This document shows, piece by piece, positions 1 to 5,914 of a stretch of 7,854 nucleotides of DNA; positions within the stretch are counted from its first letter, which is position 1; the number at the start of each line of letters is the position of its first letter. The DNA comes from an uncultured bacterium (GTDB lineage: Bacteria; Vulcanimicrobiota; Xenobia; Xenobiales; Xenobiaceae): NCBI GenBank assembly GCA_934621605.1, contig CAKTUZ010000047.1, positions 1-7,854 of the forward strand. Reading direction: 5' to 3'. A program made the position numbers and the translations under genes. The notes below the pieces were generated by a model, which was not told the origin of the DNA, made no database searches, and saw nothing but the letters and a program-made list of their open reading frames with translations.

Positions 1-399
1 ACGTCTGCTTCGCCTGCGGCTCGCAGCCATATCGGCAATTGGCCAAAGCTAAGGCCTACGCCGCATTCGTTTGTGTAACGCAGCAAAACATTAAAGGGCG
101 CAATTTTTCTTATAAACAGCGAGGCTGCGTCCTGGAAGGCAAGAACGTAGACTGCGCAGTGACGCTTTGTTAAAAGCGGAGCCGCAGTCAGTTCGCAGCC
201 TGCAAGGACGTCGGCCGCAGTGGCAAACATGAACATGGGCCCGCAGCCGAGGCTTGGAAGCGGAAGTTTGGCCATATCGGTAGCGCAGGTCTTGGACGGC
301 TCCGCCCGGCCAATCAAACCGGAGCGTCGATATGGCCATAACTGCAGCTAACAAAAAATGGCATATGTTAACAAAAAAAGACACTAAAGGGAATTATTT
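1..399. other. GC-rich, gene-poor region at the left edge
   Basis: I find no convincing gene here. Bases 1-345 are about 56% GC by my count, clearly above the rest of the window, and drop abruptly to A-rich sequence after about 346. One plus-strand frame is open from the window edge to a TAA at 171-173 (56 codons, cysteine-rich product). It could be the tail of a gene starting outside the window, but I recognise nothing in it. A minus-strand frame at 91-384 starts with GTG, has no ribosome binding site and gives an arginine/cysteine-rich product of unlikely composition. Short repeats occur: GCCATATCGG at 26-35 and 271-280, with an inverted copy (CGATATGGCC) at 328-337. The motif TAACAAAAAA starts at 349 and again at 369. 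It could be gene debris, a structured non-coding element or foreign DNA; the sequence alone does not decide. Confidence 0.5.
349..379 (+). repeat. Two A-tract direct repeats, 20 bp apart
   Basis: TAACAAAAAA starts at 349 and again at 369, a spacing of about two helical turns. The repeats lie just upstream of the possible leader ORF at 400 and the symporter gene. Phased A-tracts of this kind can bend DNA or boost a promoter, but I see no convincing -35/-10 pair beside them, so a role is only inferred. Confidence 0.35.
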
Positions 400-444
400 A
401 TGTACAAACGAATTTTTGCGGAATTGTCAGCGATGATGATTTAG
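400..444 (+). CDS. Possible 14-residue leader ORF upstream of the symporter
   Basis: ATG at 400 begins a 14-codon frame encoding MYKRIFAELSAMMI and ending in TAG at 442-444. AAAGGGA at 386-392 is a good Shine-Dalgarno match, 8 bases from the ATG counted from AGGG. The stop codon is directly followed by a perfect palindrome (445-459), and the symporter ATG lies 46 bases beyond the stop. An ORF this short arises easily by chance, and I recognise no codon run that would suggest amino-acid attenuation. The ribosome binding site and position make a leader peptide or small protein possible. No homologue is known to me. Confidence 0.25.
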   Translation: MYKRIFAELSAMMI

Positions 445-459
445 GTGATCTCAGATCAC
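445..459. promoter_or_regulatory. Perfect 15-bp palindrome (operator-like)
   Basis: GTGATCTCAGATCAC is a perfect 7-bp inverted repeat around a central C, 31 bases before the symporter ATG. It resembles a CRP half-site pair (GTGA...TCAC) and an FNR pair (TGAT...ATCA), but the spacer is one base too long for either. The odd-centred symmetry is compatible with a GntR-type regulator. No T-run follows, so it is not an intrinsic terminator. A binding site controlling uptake of dicarboxylates or amino acids is the likeliest role, by inference; the regulator is unknown. Confidence 0.45.
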
Positions 460-490
460 TCAAACTTTACAATTGAAAGGGTTAACGCGA

Positions 491-2074
491 ATGGAGAAAA
501 ATGCTCACGATCCACTAAAGGAACCTACCCAAACTTCAACTGCCGAGGTGGTTTCCGCTACTGAAACTGAAACGAAAGCCCAAACATCTACCGTTGCCGA
601 TACTTCAGTTCACGACGATATGGAAGATGTCCACAAAAACTCAGGCGTTCCCCCTCAAAAGGCTGCTCCTCAGAACCCTTGGGATAAAGCCTCAAAAATT
701 ACGCTGATAATCATCGCTGTTTTAGCATTTTTAGCTTCAGTTTTCGGAATTTGCAATCACTATTCCCTTATGACTGACGTTATTAATATGGCGTTAGCCT
801 GCTCTGTAAGCCGCTGGTTGGCCTGTGCGGCTTTAATATTTTTAGGTGTAAAACGTCAGGATTTAACCACCTGGATTGTTATTGCCATGTTCCTGGGTAT
901 CGAAACAGGTTACTCCTTCCATGATACCGGCCTAAAATTGGGAATACTTAGCAAAATCTTCCTAAAACTGGTAAAAACTATCGTCGCTCCCTTGCTCTTT
1001 TCTACTTTGGTAGTGGGTATTGCCGGCCATTCTAACTTAAAGGAAGTTGGCCGTATGGGATTAAAAGCCCTTATTTATTTTGAAATTATTACAACTCTGG
1101 CCTTAGTAGTCGGTTTGGTAAGTATCAATATCACCCGTGCTGGCGAGGGTATTCAGCAACCATCTCAAGTTGAATCAATAAAAGCTGCCAAACCGCAAAC
1201 TACCAGTCAAATTATTCTTCATGCTTTTCCGGAAAATATCGCTAAATCGGTAGCCGAAAACGAAGTGCTGCAAATTGTAGTCTTCAGCTGTCTGTTTGGT
1301 ATTGCTGTAGCTCAGGTTCCTCTTGAAAAACGCAAGCCTCTTATGAACGTAATGGAAAGCTTAGCTGAGACGATGTTTAAATACACCAACTTGGTTATGT
1401 ACTCAGCTCCACTCGGTGTCGGAGGAGCTATTGCTTGTACAGTAGCCGATATGGGACTGGGTATCCTATACAATCTGGGGTATTTGGTGGCCACTTTCTA
1501 TGCAACTATCGTTGTCTTCATTTTGGTTATTTTAGTGCCCACTATGCTAATCTGCGGCATCAGTCCTATCCGCTTCTTCAAGCGTATTGCCGAACCGGCT
1601 ACTCTAGCTTTTGCTACCGCTTCTTCCGAGGCCGCTTTACCTTTGGCTATGGAAAAAATGGAAAGTTTCGGCGTTCCTCGCCATATTGTGGCTTTTGTTA
1701 TGCCTATCGGTTATAGCTTTAACTTAGATGGCACAACTTTATATCTCTCCTTGGCGTCTATTTTTGTAGCTCAAGCTGCCGGTATCAATTTGTCTATGGA
1801 AACTCAAATTGCAATTTTGATTACTTTGCTTATTACCAGCAAAGGCGTCGCCGGCGTTCCTCGAGCTTCTTTGGTCATTTTACTCGGCTCAGCAGCCAGC
1901 TTCAATTTACCAGAATGGCCCATTTTGGCTATTGTTGGTGTTGACCAACTGATGGATATGTGTCGCACTTCTTGCAACGTTATAGGCAATTGTTTAGCTT
2001 CAGCTGTCGTAGCTAAATGGGAAGGATGTTTGGGATCGGAACAATCTGAGCCAGTTCCAGATCATTTCATCTAG
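491..2074 (+). CDS. Dicarboxylate/amino acid:cation symporter (DAACS, GltPh/DctA family) with extended N-terminus
   Basis: Inner-membrane secondary transporter that brings acidic amino acids or C4-dicarboxylates into the cell with cations. The start is ATG 491, with AAAGGG at 476-481; an in-frame TTG at 473 would place that site inside the gene. The product has 527 residues, against roughly 410-450 usual for the family. Residues 1-65 are hydrophilic and rich in Thr/Glu/Ala. Two extra hydrophobic segments follow (about 70-88 and 98-119), and the canonical core begins near 127. Core motifs are clear: HP1 serines S378-S379 in ATASSEAALP, NLDGT at 411-415 (NMDGT in GltPh), HP2 TSKGVAGVPRA at 449-459, and the TM8 signature with D485, D489, R492, T493 and N496. 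R492 corresponds to GltPh R397, which binds the substrate side-chain carboxylate, so an acidic substrate is likely. The residue at the GltPh D405 sodium site is N500. Family assignment is secure; exact substrate and coupling ion are not. Confidence 0.93.
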   Translation: MEKNAHDPLKEPTQTSTAEVVSATETETKAQTSTVADTSVHDDMEDVHKNSGVPPQKAAPQNPWDKASKITLIIIAVLAFLASVFGICNHYSLMTDVINMALACSVSRWLACAALIFLGVKRQDLTTWIVIAMFLGIETGYSFHDTGLKLGILSKIFLKLVKTIVAPLLFSTLVVGIAGHSNLKEVGRMGLKALIYFEIITTLALVVGLVSINITRAGEGIQQPSQVESIKAAKPQTTSQIILHAFPENIAKSVAENEVLQIVVFSCLFGIAVAQVPLEKRKPLMNVMESLAETMFKYTNLVMYSAPLGVGGAIACTVADMGLGILYNLGYLVATFYATIVVFILVILVPTMLICGISPIRFFKRIAEPATLAFATASSEAALPLAMEKMESFGVPRHIVAFVMPIGYSFNLDGTTLYLSLASIFVAQAAGINLSMETQIAILITLLITSKGVAGVPRASLVILLGSAASFNLPEWPILAIVGVDQLMDMCRTSCNVIGNCLASAVVAKWEGCLGSEQSEPVPDHFI

Positions 2075-2111
2075 ATAAAAAATAGGAGCAATTTTAAAAT
2101 CCTCAATAACG

Positions 2112-2152
2112 AAATATAACGCGCCCGGCAAAACACCGAGCGCGTTATATTT
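2112..2152. terminator. Bidirectional terminator hairpin between convergent genes
   Basis: AAATATAACGCGC (2112-2124) pairs perfectly over 13 bp with 2140-2152. Inside, CGG and CCG can add three more pairs beyond a mismatch. The stem foot is A/T-rich on both strands, so each transcript ends its stem in UAUAUUU, although no separate long T-run follows. It lies 37 bases after the symporter stop and 22 bases after the stop of the opposing HAD gene, so it probably serves both. Confidence 0.75.
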
Positions 2153-2174
2153 ACAACCGAAAAAAGATATTACT

Positions 2175-2996
2175 TTAGTGATAATCCATATAGTCGATCA
2201 GAAAATGGCCTACTCCATCTTCGTCGTTACTGGATATAGAAACAGCTGCAGCCTCTTTCACTTCGGGAGCAGCGTTACCCATAGCAACACCTAAACCGAC
2301 ACTTTTCAACATTTCAATATCATTGGGACTATCACCAAAGGCAATAGCTTCCTCAGAGCTAAGACCAAAATGAGTAAGCATAGCCTCCACACCGACAGAT
2401 TTGTTGATACCACTGGGCATTATATCTACGCTCCAACGGCTAGAACGACAAATATGAAGCCCTTGAGAAGAGCTCATAAAAACATTTTCAATATTCTTAC
2501 TATATTCAGGATCGCTGAAGAATAAAAATTTATTGGGCTCTAAACCAGAATTGAGCACTTCTTCCAAATTCACAGCCTCGGGCTCGTGTCCCATATATTC
2601 TATCTCACGCTGAACATATTGATTTTTAATATCTTCCACAAACCAATGTTCTGGAGTATACATCATCATGGCTCCCGGAATACCACTCTCTTTGGCCACC
2701 TGGAGCATATAGCGAGCCTGTTCGATAGGAATAGTATAATTGTGAATAATATTGCCTTCCTCGTCTACAGCTAAAGCACCATTATAGCCAACGTAAGGTA
2801 AGCGCTTATCGAAATAAGAGAAAAAAGGCTCGATACCCTGCGGATGACGGGCGGAGACTAAACAAACCTTAATGCCATCTTGCAAGGCTAAATTTAAAAC
2901 ATGAGCTCCAAATTTGGACATCTGACCATTAGAGCGAAGCAAAGTTAAATCCATATCGGAAAAAATTGCTTTATAAGGAAAAGTCTTTTTATTCAT
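2175..2996 (-). CDS. Cof-type HAD-IIB family phosphatase
   Basis: Cytoplasmic HAD-superfamily hydrolase, probably acting on sugar phosphates or similar small phosphate esters through an aspartyl-phosphate intermediate. From ATG 2996 the product has 273 residues, typical for the Cof/YidA group. All four HAD motifs are visible: DxD as D14-M-D16 in FSDMDLTLL, S48 in CLVSAR, K199 in INKSVG, and GDSPND at 221-226. The cap domain falls between motifs II and III (about 80-190), the type C2 arrangement. The frame stays open upstream to a TTG at 3107, but the added 37 residues are hydrophobic, precede the conserved fold and have no ribosome binding site, so I reject them. ATG 2996 itself also lacks a clear Shine-Dalgarno sequence. 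The gene follows the terminator of the 5'-nucleotidase gene and so probably has its own promoter. Substrate cannot be predicted. Confidence 0.88.
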   Translation of the reverse strand: MNKKTFPYKAIFSDMDLTLLRSNGQMSKFGAHVLNLALQDGIKVCLVSARHPQGIEPFFSYFDKRLPYVGYNGALAVDEEGNIIHNYTIPIEQARYMLQVAKESGIPGAMMMYTPEHWFVEDIKNQYVQREIEYMGHEPEAVNLEEVLNSGLEPNKFLFFSDPEYSKNIENVFMSSSQGLHICRSSRWSVDIMPSGINKSVGVEAMLTHFGLSSEEAIAFGDSPNDIEMLKSVGLGVAMGNAAPEVKEAAAVSISSNDEDGVGHFLIDYMDYH

Positions 2997-3024
2997 AACT
3001 ACATAAACACAGATAAGAAAAACT

Positions 3025-3053
3025 TTTAAATATTTTCCTACCCAAAAATTCAA
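3025..3053 (-). promoter_or_regulatory. Candidate promoter for the HAD phosphatase gene
   Basis: On the minus strand TTGAAT (3048-3053) and TTTAAA (3025-3030) are separated by 17 bases. Each hexamer matches the sigma-70 consensus at four of six positions, in very A/T-rich DNA. Transcription would start about 20 bases before ATG 2996. A promoter is expected because a terminator lies just upstream, but this exact pair is tentative. Confidence 0.3.
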
Positions 3054-3086
3054 AATCGATAAATAACGAGCAAAAATCAAGTTTTT

Positions 3087-3101
3087 TTGCACGAGTTGCA
3101 A
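3087..3101. promoter_or_regulatory. Inverted repeat TTGCA-N5-TGCAA upstream of the HAD gene
   Basis: TTGCA at 3087-3091 and TGCAA at 3097-3101 form a 5-bp inverted repeat with a 5-base spacer. It sits 33 bases upstream of the candidate -35 box, between the terminator of the preceding gene and the HAD promoter region. It could be a regulator binding site; five base pairs may also arise by chance. Confidence 0.2.
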
Positions 3102-3120
3102 GGCCAAGTTCTACTACAGA

Positions 3121-3158
3121 AAAAAATAAACCCCTTCAGTTAACCTTAACTAAAGGGG
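3121..3158 (-). terminator. Intrinsic terminator after the 5'-nucleotidase gene
   Basis: Minus-strand reading gives a 12-bp stem (CCCCTT, a U-G pair, then AGTTA) closed by a 4-base loop. The arms are 3147-3158 and 3131-3142, followed by the T-rich tract at 3121-3130. The U-G position becomes a C-A mismatch on the plus strand, so the structure favours minus-strand transcripts. It begins 32 bases after the TAA of the nucleotidase gene and separates that gene from the HAD gene. Confidence 0.85.
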
Positions 3159-3160
3159 TA

Positions 3161-3177
3161 CCTCTCGCCTAGAGAGG
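3161..3177 (-). other. Second small hairpin just before the terminator
   Basis: CCTCTC (minus strand, 3177-3172) pairs with GAGAGG (3166-3161) around the 5-base loop TAGGC. It lies between the nucleotidase stop codon and the terminator stem, only two bases from the latter. It may stabilise the 3' end of the mRNA or pause RNA polymerase; it has no T-run of its own. Confidence 0.5.
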
Positions 3178-3190
3178 AAAACTATAAAAA

Positions 3191-4759
3191 TTACTTACCC
3201 TCGGCGCCGAGCTTAACGACACGGCTGTCAGGATCGTTCTTCCAAGGACCTTCGTGAGCCGAGAAGTAATTCATAAACATCTCTTGGCTAGAGCCTACAC
3301 TTCTCATACCGCCGAGATCCTTAAAGTTAGGCTTGCGAGCCATAGAAATCGTAGTAGCTACGCTATACTCACGATCAGGGTCAAACTTGCTGCCATCAGC
3401 CATTCTCACATCGACAATACGCTGTCCTTCAGGCTTGCTGACATCATAAGTGTAACTAAATCCAGAAGGAGTGCACGGACCGCGACCATCGTCCTTAACA
3501 CGAGCTTCCATCTCTCTAAGAATATTTCTGCCGGGAACCTTATCAATGAAGATAGTATCCTCTTCGGTGTGAGGACAAGCATTGAACAAATCTTCATAAG
3601 TAACTTCACCAGCACTAACGCTACCGCGAGGACTACGAGAACTGACAAAACCGATATCGGCACCGGTTGCATCGCGCAGAGAATCAACATAAATCTGGTT
3701 GACCTTGGCAGCCTCCCAATAGGAGAAGCCTAAATCCTCCGAAGCTTGTCCCATAACTTTAGAACCGATATGCTCTACACCAGCGGCAGCAGTTTCGATA
3801 ATAGAAGAAACTTCAGGATCGGGAGCAACATTTTCATCCACAGGAATCAAACGGGCCTGAGCACTGGCAATCTTCTTAGTGGCTAAATCAAGATCTAAAT
3901 CTACTTCACCAACGAACTTACCCTTAGTGCCGGACTGAACAATTAAAGTATTACCTTCGTAATGACCTTCCTGAAGCTCAGTATGGCTGTGTCCACCAAC
4001 GATAACATCGATCTCAGGGAATTGCTTAGCGATCTCTTTATCTTCATCAAAACCGACGTGGGAGAGAACCATAATAACGTCGGCACCGGCTTCCTTCATC
4101 TTGGGGATATACTCTTTAAGAGTATCGGCAGAAGATCTAAAAGTGAGACCCTCGAGTTTTTCATCACTTACGTAACGAGACATATTCTCAACATCGAGAC
4201 CGACCATACCGATTTTTACGCCACCAACATCTTTAATCATAAAAGGTTGGCCGTAAGTACTGCCATCAGCATTATTGATAATGCTGGCATTAAGTACGGT
4301 AGCTTTGGTATCGGCCAACATATTCTGCAAATCTTGCTGTCCCCAAGCAAAGTCGTGGTTGCCGGGTTCAATAGCATCAAAACCAATAGAGGCCAAACTG
4401 TCAGTTACCACACTACCCTTAGTCAAATAAGAGATCATGCTTCCTTCGGCTAAATCGCCAGCATTGAGAGTGAGAACTTCACCGGGAGCAGAAGCTTTTT
4501 CTTGCCTTAAAACAGTAGCAGCTTTGGCCAAACCGCCTACACCTTTCTCATCTACGACAGCACCATGCAAGTCGTTAATATGGAGAAGGCGTAAAGAGAC
4601 GGTACCTTCTTGTTTATCTTGAGAATTGATAGAAACTTGGTCAGTTACATTAGCAGGAGCGGCTTCGCTCTCTTTTTTGGGAGCAACAGCGGAAGCGCCC
4701 TTGGCATACATGCCGCTTATACTATTGATATTGCCAGATGAAAAGCCTTGAATTTCCAC
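3191..4759 (-). CDS. 5'-nucleotidase/metallophosphatase (UshA/YfkN family) without a signal peptide
   Basis: Two-domain phosphoesterase predicted to hydrolyse nucleotides or related phosphate esters. The start is GTG 4759 with AAGGGG (plus 4768-4773) 8 bases upstream; the product has 522 residues. The calcineurin-like domain (about 55-310) shows all metal-site motifs: D63-L-H65, GD at 101-102, GNHD at 133-136, H234, and GGHSH at 255-259. The C-terminal 5'-nucleotidase domain (about 330-505) has SAGEVTYEDLFNACP at 382-396 and SGFSYTYDVSKPEGQRI at 432-448, both typical. Relatives are usually exported, yet residues 1-55 contain no hydrophobic stretch. They are instead rich in Ser, Asn, Ala and Lys, with DQVSINSQ at 40-47. 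The enzyme may be cytoplasmic or exported by a non-Sec route. The gene stands alone between its own promoter and a terminator. Family is secure; substrate and location are not. Confidence 0.92.
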   Translation of the reverse strand: MEIQGFSSGNINSISGMYAKGASAVAPKKESEAAPANVTDQVSINSQDKQEGTVSLRLLHINDLHGAVVDEKGVGGLAKAATVLRQEKASAPGEVLTLNAGDLAEGSMISYLTKGSVVTDSLASIGFDAIEPGNHDFAWGQQDLQNMLADTKATVLNASIINNADGSTYGQPFMIKDVGGVKIGMVGLDVENMSRYVSDEKLEGLTFRSSADTLKEYIPKMKEAGADVIMVLSHVGFDEDKEIAKQFPEIDVIVGGHSHTELQEGHYEGNTLIVQSGTKGKFVGEVDLDLDLATKKIASAQARLIPVDENVAPDPEVSSIIETAAAGVEHIGSKVMGQASEDLGFSYWEAAKVNQIYVDSLRDATGADIGFVSSRSPRGSVSAGEVTYEDLFNACPHTEEDTIFIDKVPGRNILREMEARVKDDGRGPCTPSGFSYTYDVSKPEGQRIVDVRMADGSKFDPDREYSVATTISMARKPNFKDLGGMRSVGSSQEMFMNYFSAHEGPWKNDPDSRVVKLGAEGK

Positions 4760-4767
4760 AGTTACAA

Positions 4768-4773
4768 CCCCTT
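4768..4773 (-). promoter_or_regulatory. Ribosome binding site for the 5'-nucleotidase GTG start
   Basis: AAGGGG on the minus strand lies 8 bases before GTG 4759. It supports GTG as the start; the next in-frame ATG is codon 17. Confidence 0.65.
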
Positions 4774-4799
4774 TTTATTTATTCTGCACTAGACAAAAC

Positions 4800-4843
4800 A
4801 GGCAGCTCTACGAAGCGAATCCGACTCTGAGCTACTCTTGCCT
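4800..4843 (-). other. Structured 5' leader hairpin of the 5'-nucleotidase mRNA
   Basis: In the minus-strand leader AGGC (4843-4840) and AGCTC (4833-4829) pair with GAGCT (4808-4804) and GCCT (4803-4800). This gives nine pairs with a 6-base bulge on one side and a 20-base loop. It lies within a leader of about 120 bases between the -10 box and GTG 4759. I do not recognise a riboswitch class, and no T-run follows. It could affect mRNA stability or translation. Confidence 0.35.
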
Positions 4844-4854
4844 CGATATGAGAA

Positions 4855-4864
4855 ATCATATGAT
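4855..4864. promoter_or_regulatory. 10-bp palindrome ATCATATGAT downstream of the promoter
   Basis: ATCATATGAT is self-complementary and overlaps a TGATCA palindrome at 4861-4866. It lies 23-32 bases downstream of the -10 box of the 5'-nucleotidase promoter, where a repressor could act. Operator function is inferred only from position and symmetry. Confidence 0.25.
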
Positions 4865-4886
4865 CAGCGGAAACTTACTTCTGATT

Positions 4887-4915
4887 ATTATACACTTAAA
4901 ACGCTTTTATGTGCA
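4887..4915 (-). promoter_or_regulatory. Sigma-70-type promoter for the 5'-nucleotidase gene
   Basis: On the minus strand a perfect TATAAT (4887-4892) is preceded by TGCACA (4910-4915), four of six matches to the -35 consensus, with 17 bases between. Transcription would begin near 4880 and leave a leader of about 120 bases. It lies between the serine acetyltransferase stop codon and the nucleotidase start, in the right direction for the latter. Confidence 0.6.
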
Positions 4916-4980
4916 TATTTAAAGTTAACAAATCGACAAGATTTTTTTTCAGTCTTGAGCAAACAGAAGGGATTGTCATT

Positions 4981-5841
4981 TTACTTCTGATCGGCTTTGC
5001 AATGTGCGGCAACTACTGTTTTTCCGTCATCCACCGAATGGGTCAGCCAAACGTTACCTCCAATAACACAATTATCTCCTATGTATGTTTCACCACCCAA
5101 AATAGTAGCTCCAGCATAAATAACTACATGATTACCTATATGCGGGTGGCGGTTTATACCTTTGACAGGATGGCCGTCCGGGCCCAATTCAAAACTTTTA
5201 GCCCCCAAAGTCACACCTTGATAAAGCTTAACATGATGGCCGATAACTGTAGTTTCACCTATAACAACTCCGGTGCCGTGATCTATAAAAAAATACTTGT
5301 CTATAGCAGCACCGGGATGGATGTCAATACCGGTAGTTTGATGAGCATATTCACTCATAATGCGAGGCAAAATCGGTACTTTAAGCTCATAAAGAGCGTG
5401 AGCAATGCGATATATACTAATAGCTTCGAAACTGGGATAAGCCAGCATGATTTCATGAACACTTTTGGCAGCCGGGTCGCCGTCGTAAGCAGCTTGAATA
5501 TCAGTATCGAGCATATCCCTTATTTGCGGCAAACTTCTAATTACCTCAACAGCAATAGCTTCAGCCTGCCCTGTTTCCATGAGACGATTTAAAGCTTGAT
5601 TCAACTCATAAAAAGCTCGCTGCAAACAGAATTCCGTATGACTGATAGCCAAGCCTCCACATTCTGAACATACTTCAAAAACTTCAGGATACATAGCCGC
5701 TCGCAAATAGCGAATTACTTTTATGAGCTGCTCTTTTAAGCCGGCATAACTGCTCTCTTGAGTTTCTCGCTCGCTGCGCTTCATCAATTTTTGGGCAACT
5801 TTACGCAGCGGAGCAAGAATTTCTGTTCTGGACAAAGTCAT
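4981..5841 (-). CDS. cysE: Serine O-acetyltransferase (CysE/EpsC-type)
   Basis: Cytoplasmic enzyme that transfers acetyl from acetyl-CoA to L-serine, giving O-acetylserine, the committed step of cysteine synthesis. The start is ATG 5841 with GAGG (plus 5849-5852) 7 bases upstream; the product has 286 residues. Residues 1-165 form the helical N-terminal part, with DTDIQAAYDGDP at 112-123 corresponding to the serine-binding region. From about 166 the left-handed beta-helix hexapeptide repeats run to the C-terminus. Active-site elements match CysE: D173 in GIDIHPGA, D187-H188 in IDHGTGVVIGET, and R231-H232 in NRHPHIG. The ending VIGGNVWLTHSV (259-270) is the form I associate with the EpsC-like branch. 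The tail is short and ends in Lys, unlike the Ile terminus with which E. coli CysE docks on CysK. No cysteine synthase gene lies nearby. A terminator-like hairpin immediately precedes the ribosome binding site. No convincing terminator follows. Confidence 0.93.
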   Translation of the reverse strand: MTLSRTEILAPLRKVAQKLMKRSERETQESSYAGLKEQLIKVIRYLRAAMYPEVFEVCSECGGLAISHTEFCLQRAFYELNQALNRLMETGQAEAIAVEVIRSLPQIRDMLDTDIQAAYDGDPAAKSVHEIMLAYPSFEAISIYRIAHALYELKVPILPRIMSEYAHQTTGIDIHPGAAIDKYFFIDHGTGVVIGETTVIGHHVKLYQGVTLGAKSFELGPDGHPVKGINRHPHIGNHVVIYAGATILGGETYIGDNCVIGGNVWLTHSVDDGKTVVAAHCKADQK

Positions 5842-5852
5842 AACTGAACCTC

Positions 5853-5896
5853 AAAAAAGGGCTCGCACTCAACCACAAAAGATCGAGCAGAGCCCT
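5853..5896 (-). terminator. Intrinsic terminator between the asparaginase and serine acetyltransferase genes
   Basis: AGGGCTC (minus strand, 5896-5890) pairs perfectly with GAGCCCT (5864-5858). Inside, CTC and GAG add three pairs beyond a small internal loop. A run of six T (5858-5853, the first closing the stem) follows. The stem begins 18 bases after the asparaginase stop codon. The T-run directly abuts the acetyltransferase Shine-Dalgarno sequence, 11 bases before ATG 5841. It therefore either ends the asparaginase transcript or acts as an attenuator in the acetyltransferase leader. Confidence 0.75.
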
Positions 5897-5914
5897 ATAA
5901 AAAGAAGACAAACG

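Noticed and set aside
91..384. Minus-strand 97-codon frame starting with GTG, with a hydrophobic start
   Set aside because: No ribosome binding site, Arg/Cys-rich product unlike a normal protein, and location in GC-rich DNA where stops are rarer.
445..459. CRP or FNR binding site
   Set aside because: Half-sites resemble both, but the spacer is one base longer than either protein accepts in its consensus.
445..473. GTGATC...TACAAT as a promoter for the symporter
   Set aside because: The -10-like TACAAT at 468-473 would start transcription near 480, inside the Shine-Dalgarno sequence at 476-481.
1312..1989. Short frames on both strands inside the symporter gene
   Set aside because: Shadows of a gene with clear conserved family motifs across this part.
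3254..4622. Several plus-strand frames of 60-160 codons and a minus-strand frame at 3406-3690
   Set aside because: All are other-frame shadows of the 5'-nucleotidase gene, whose domain motifs are intact along its whole length.
4935..4957. Terminator after the serine acetyltransferase gene
   Set aside because: The CAAGA/TCTTG stem has only five weak pairs around an A-rich loop and no T-run after it on the minus strand.
4909..5592. Plus-strand 227-codon frame
   Set aside because: It lies almost wholly antisense to the serine acetyltransferase gene, has no ribosome binding site and gives a product of random character.
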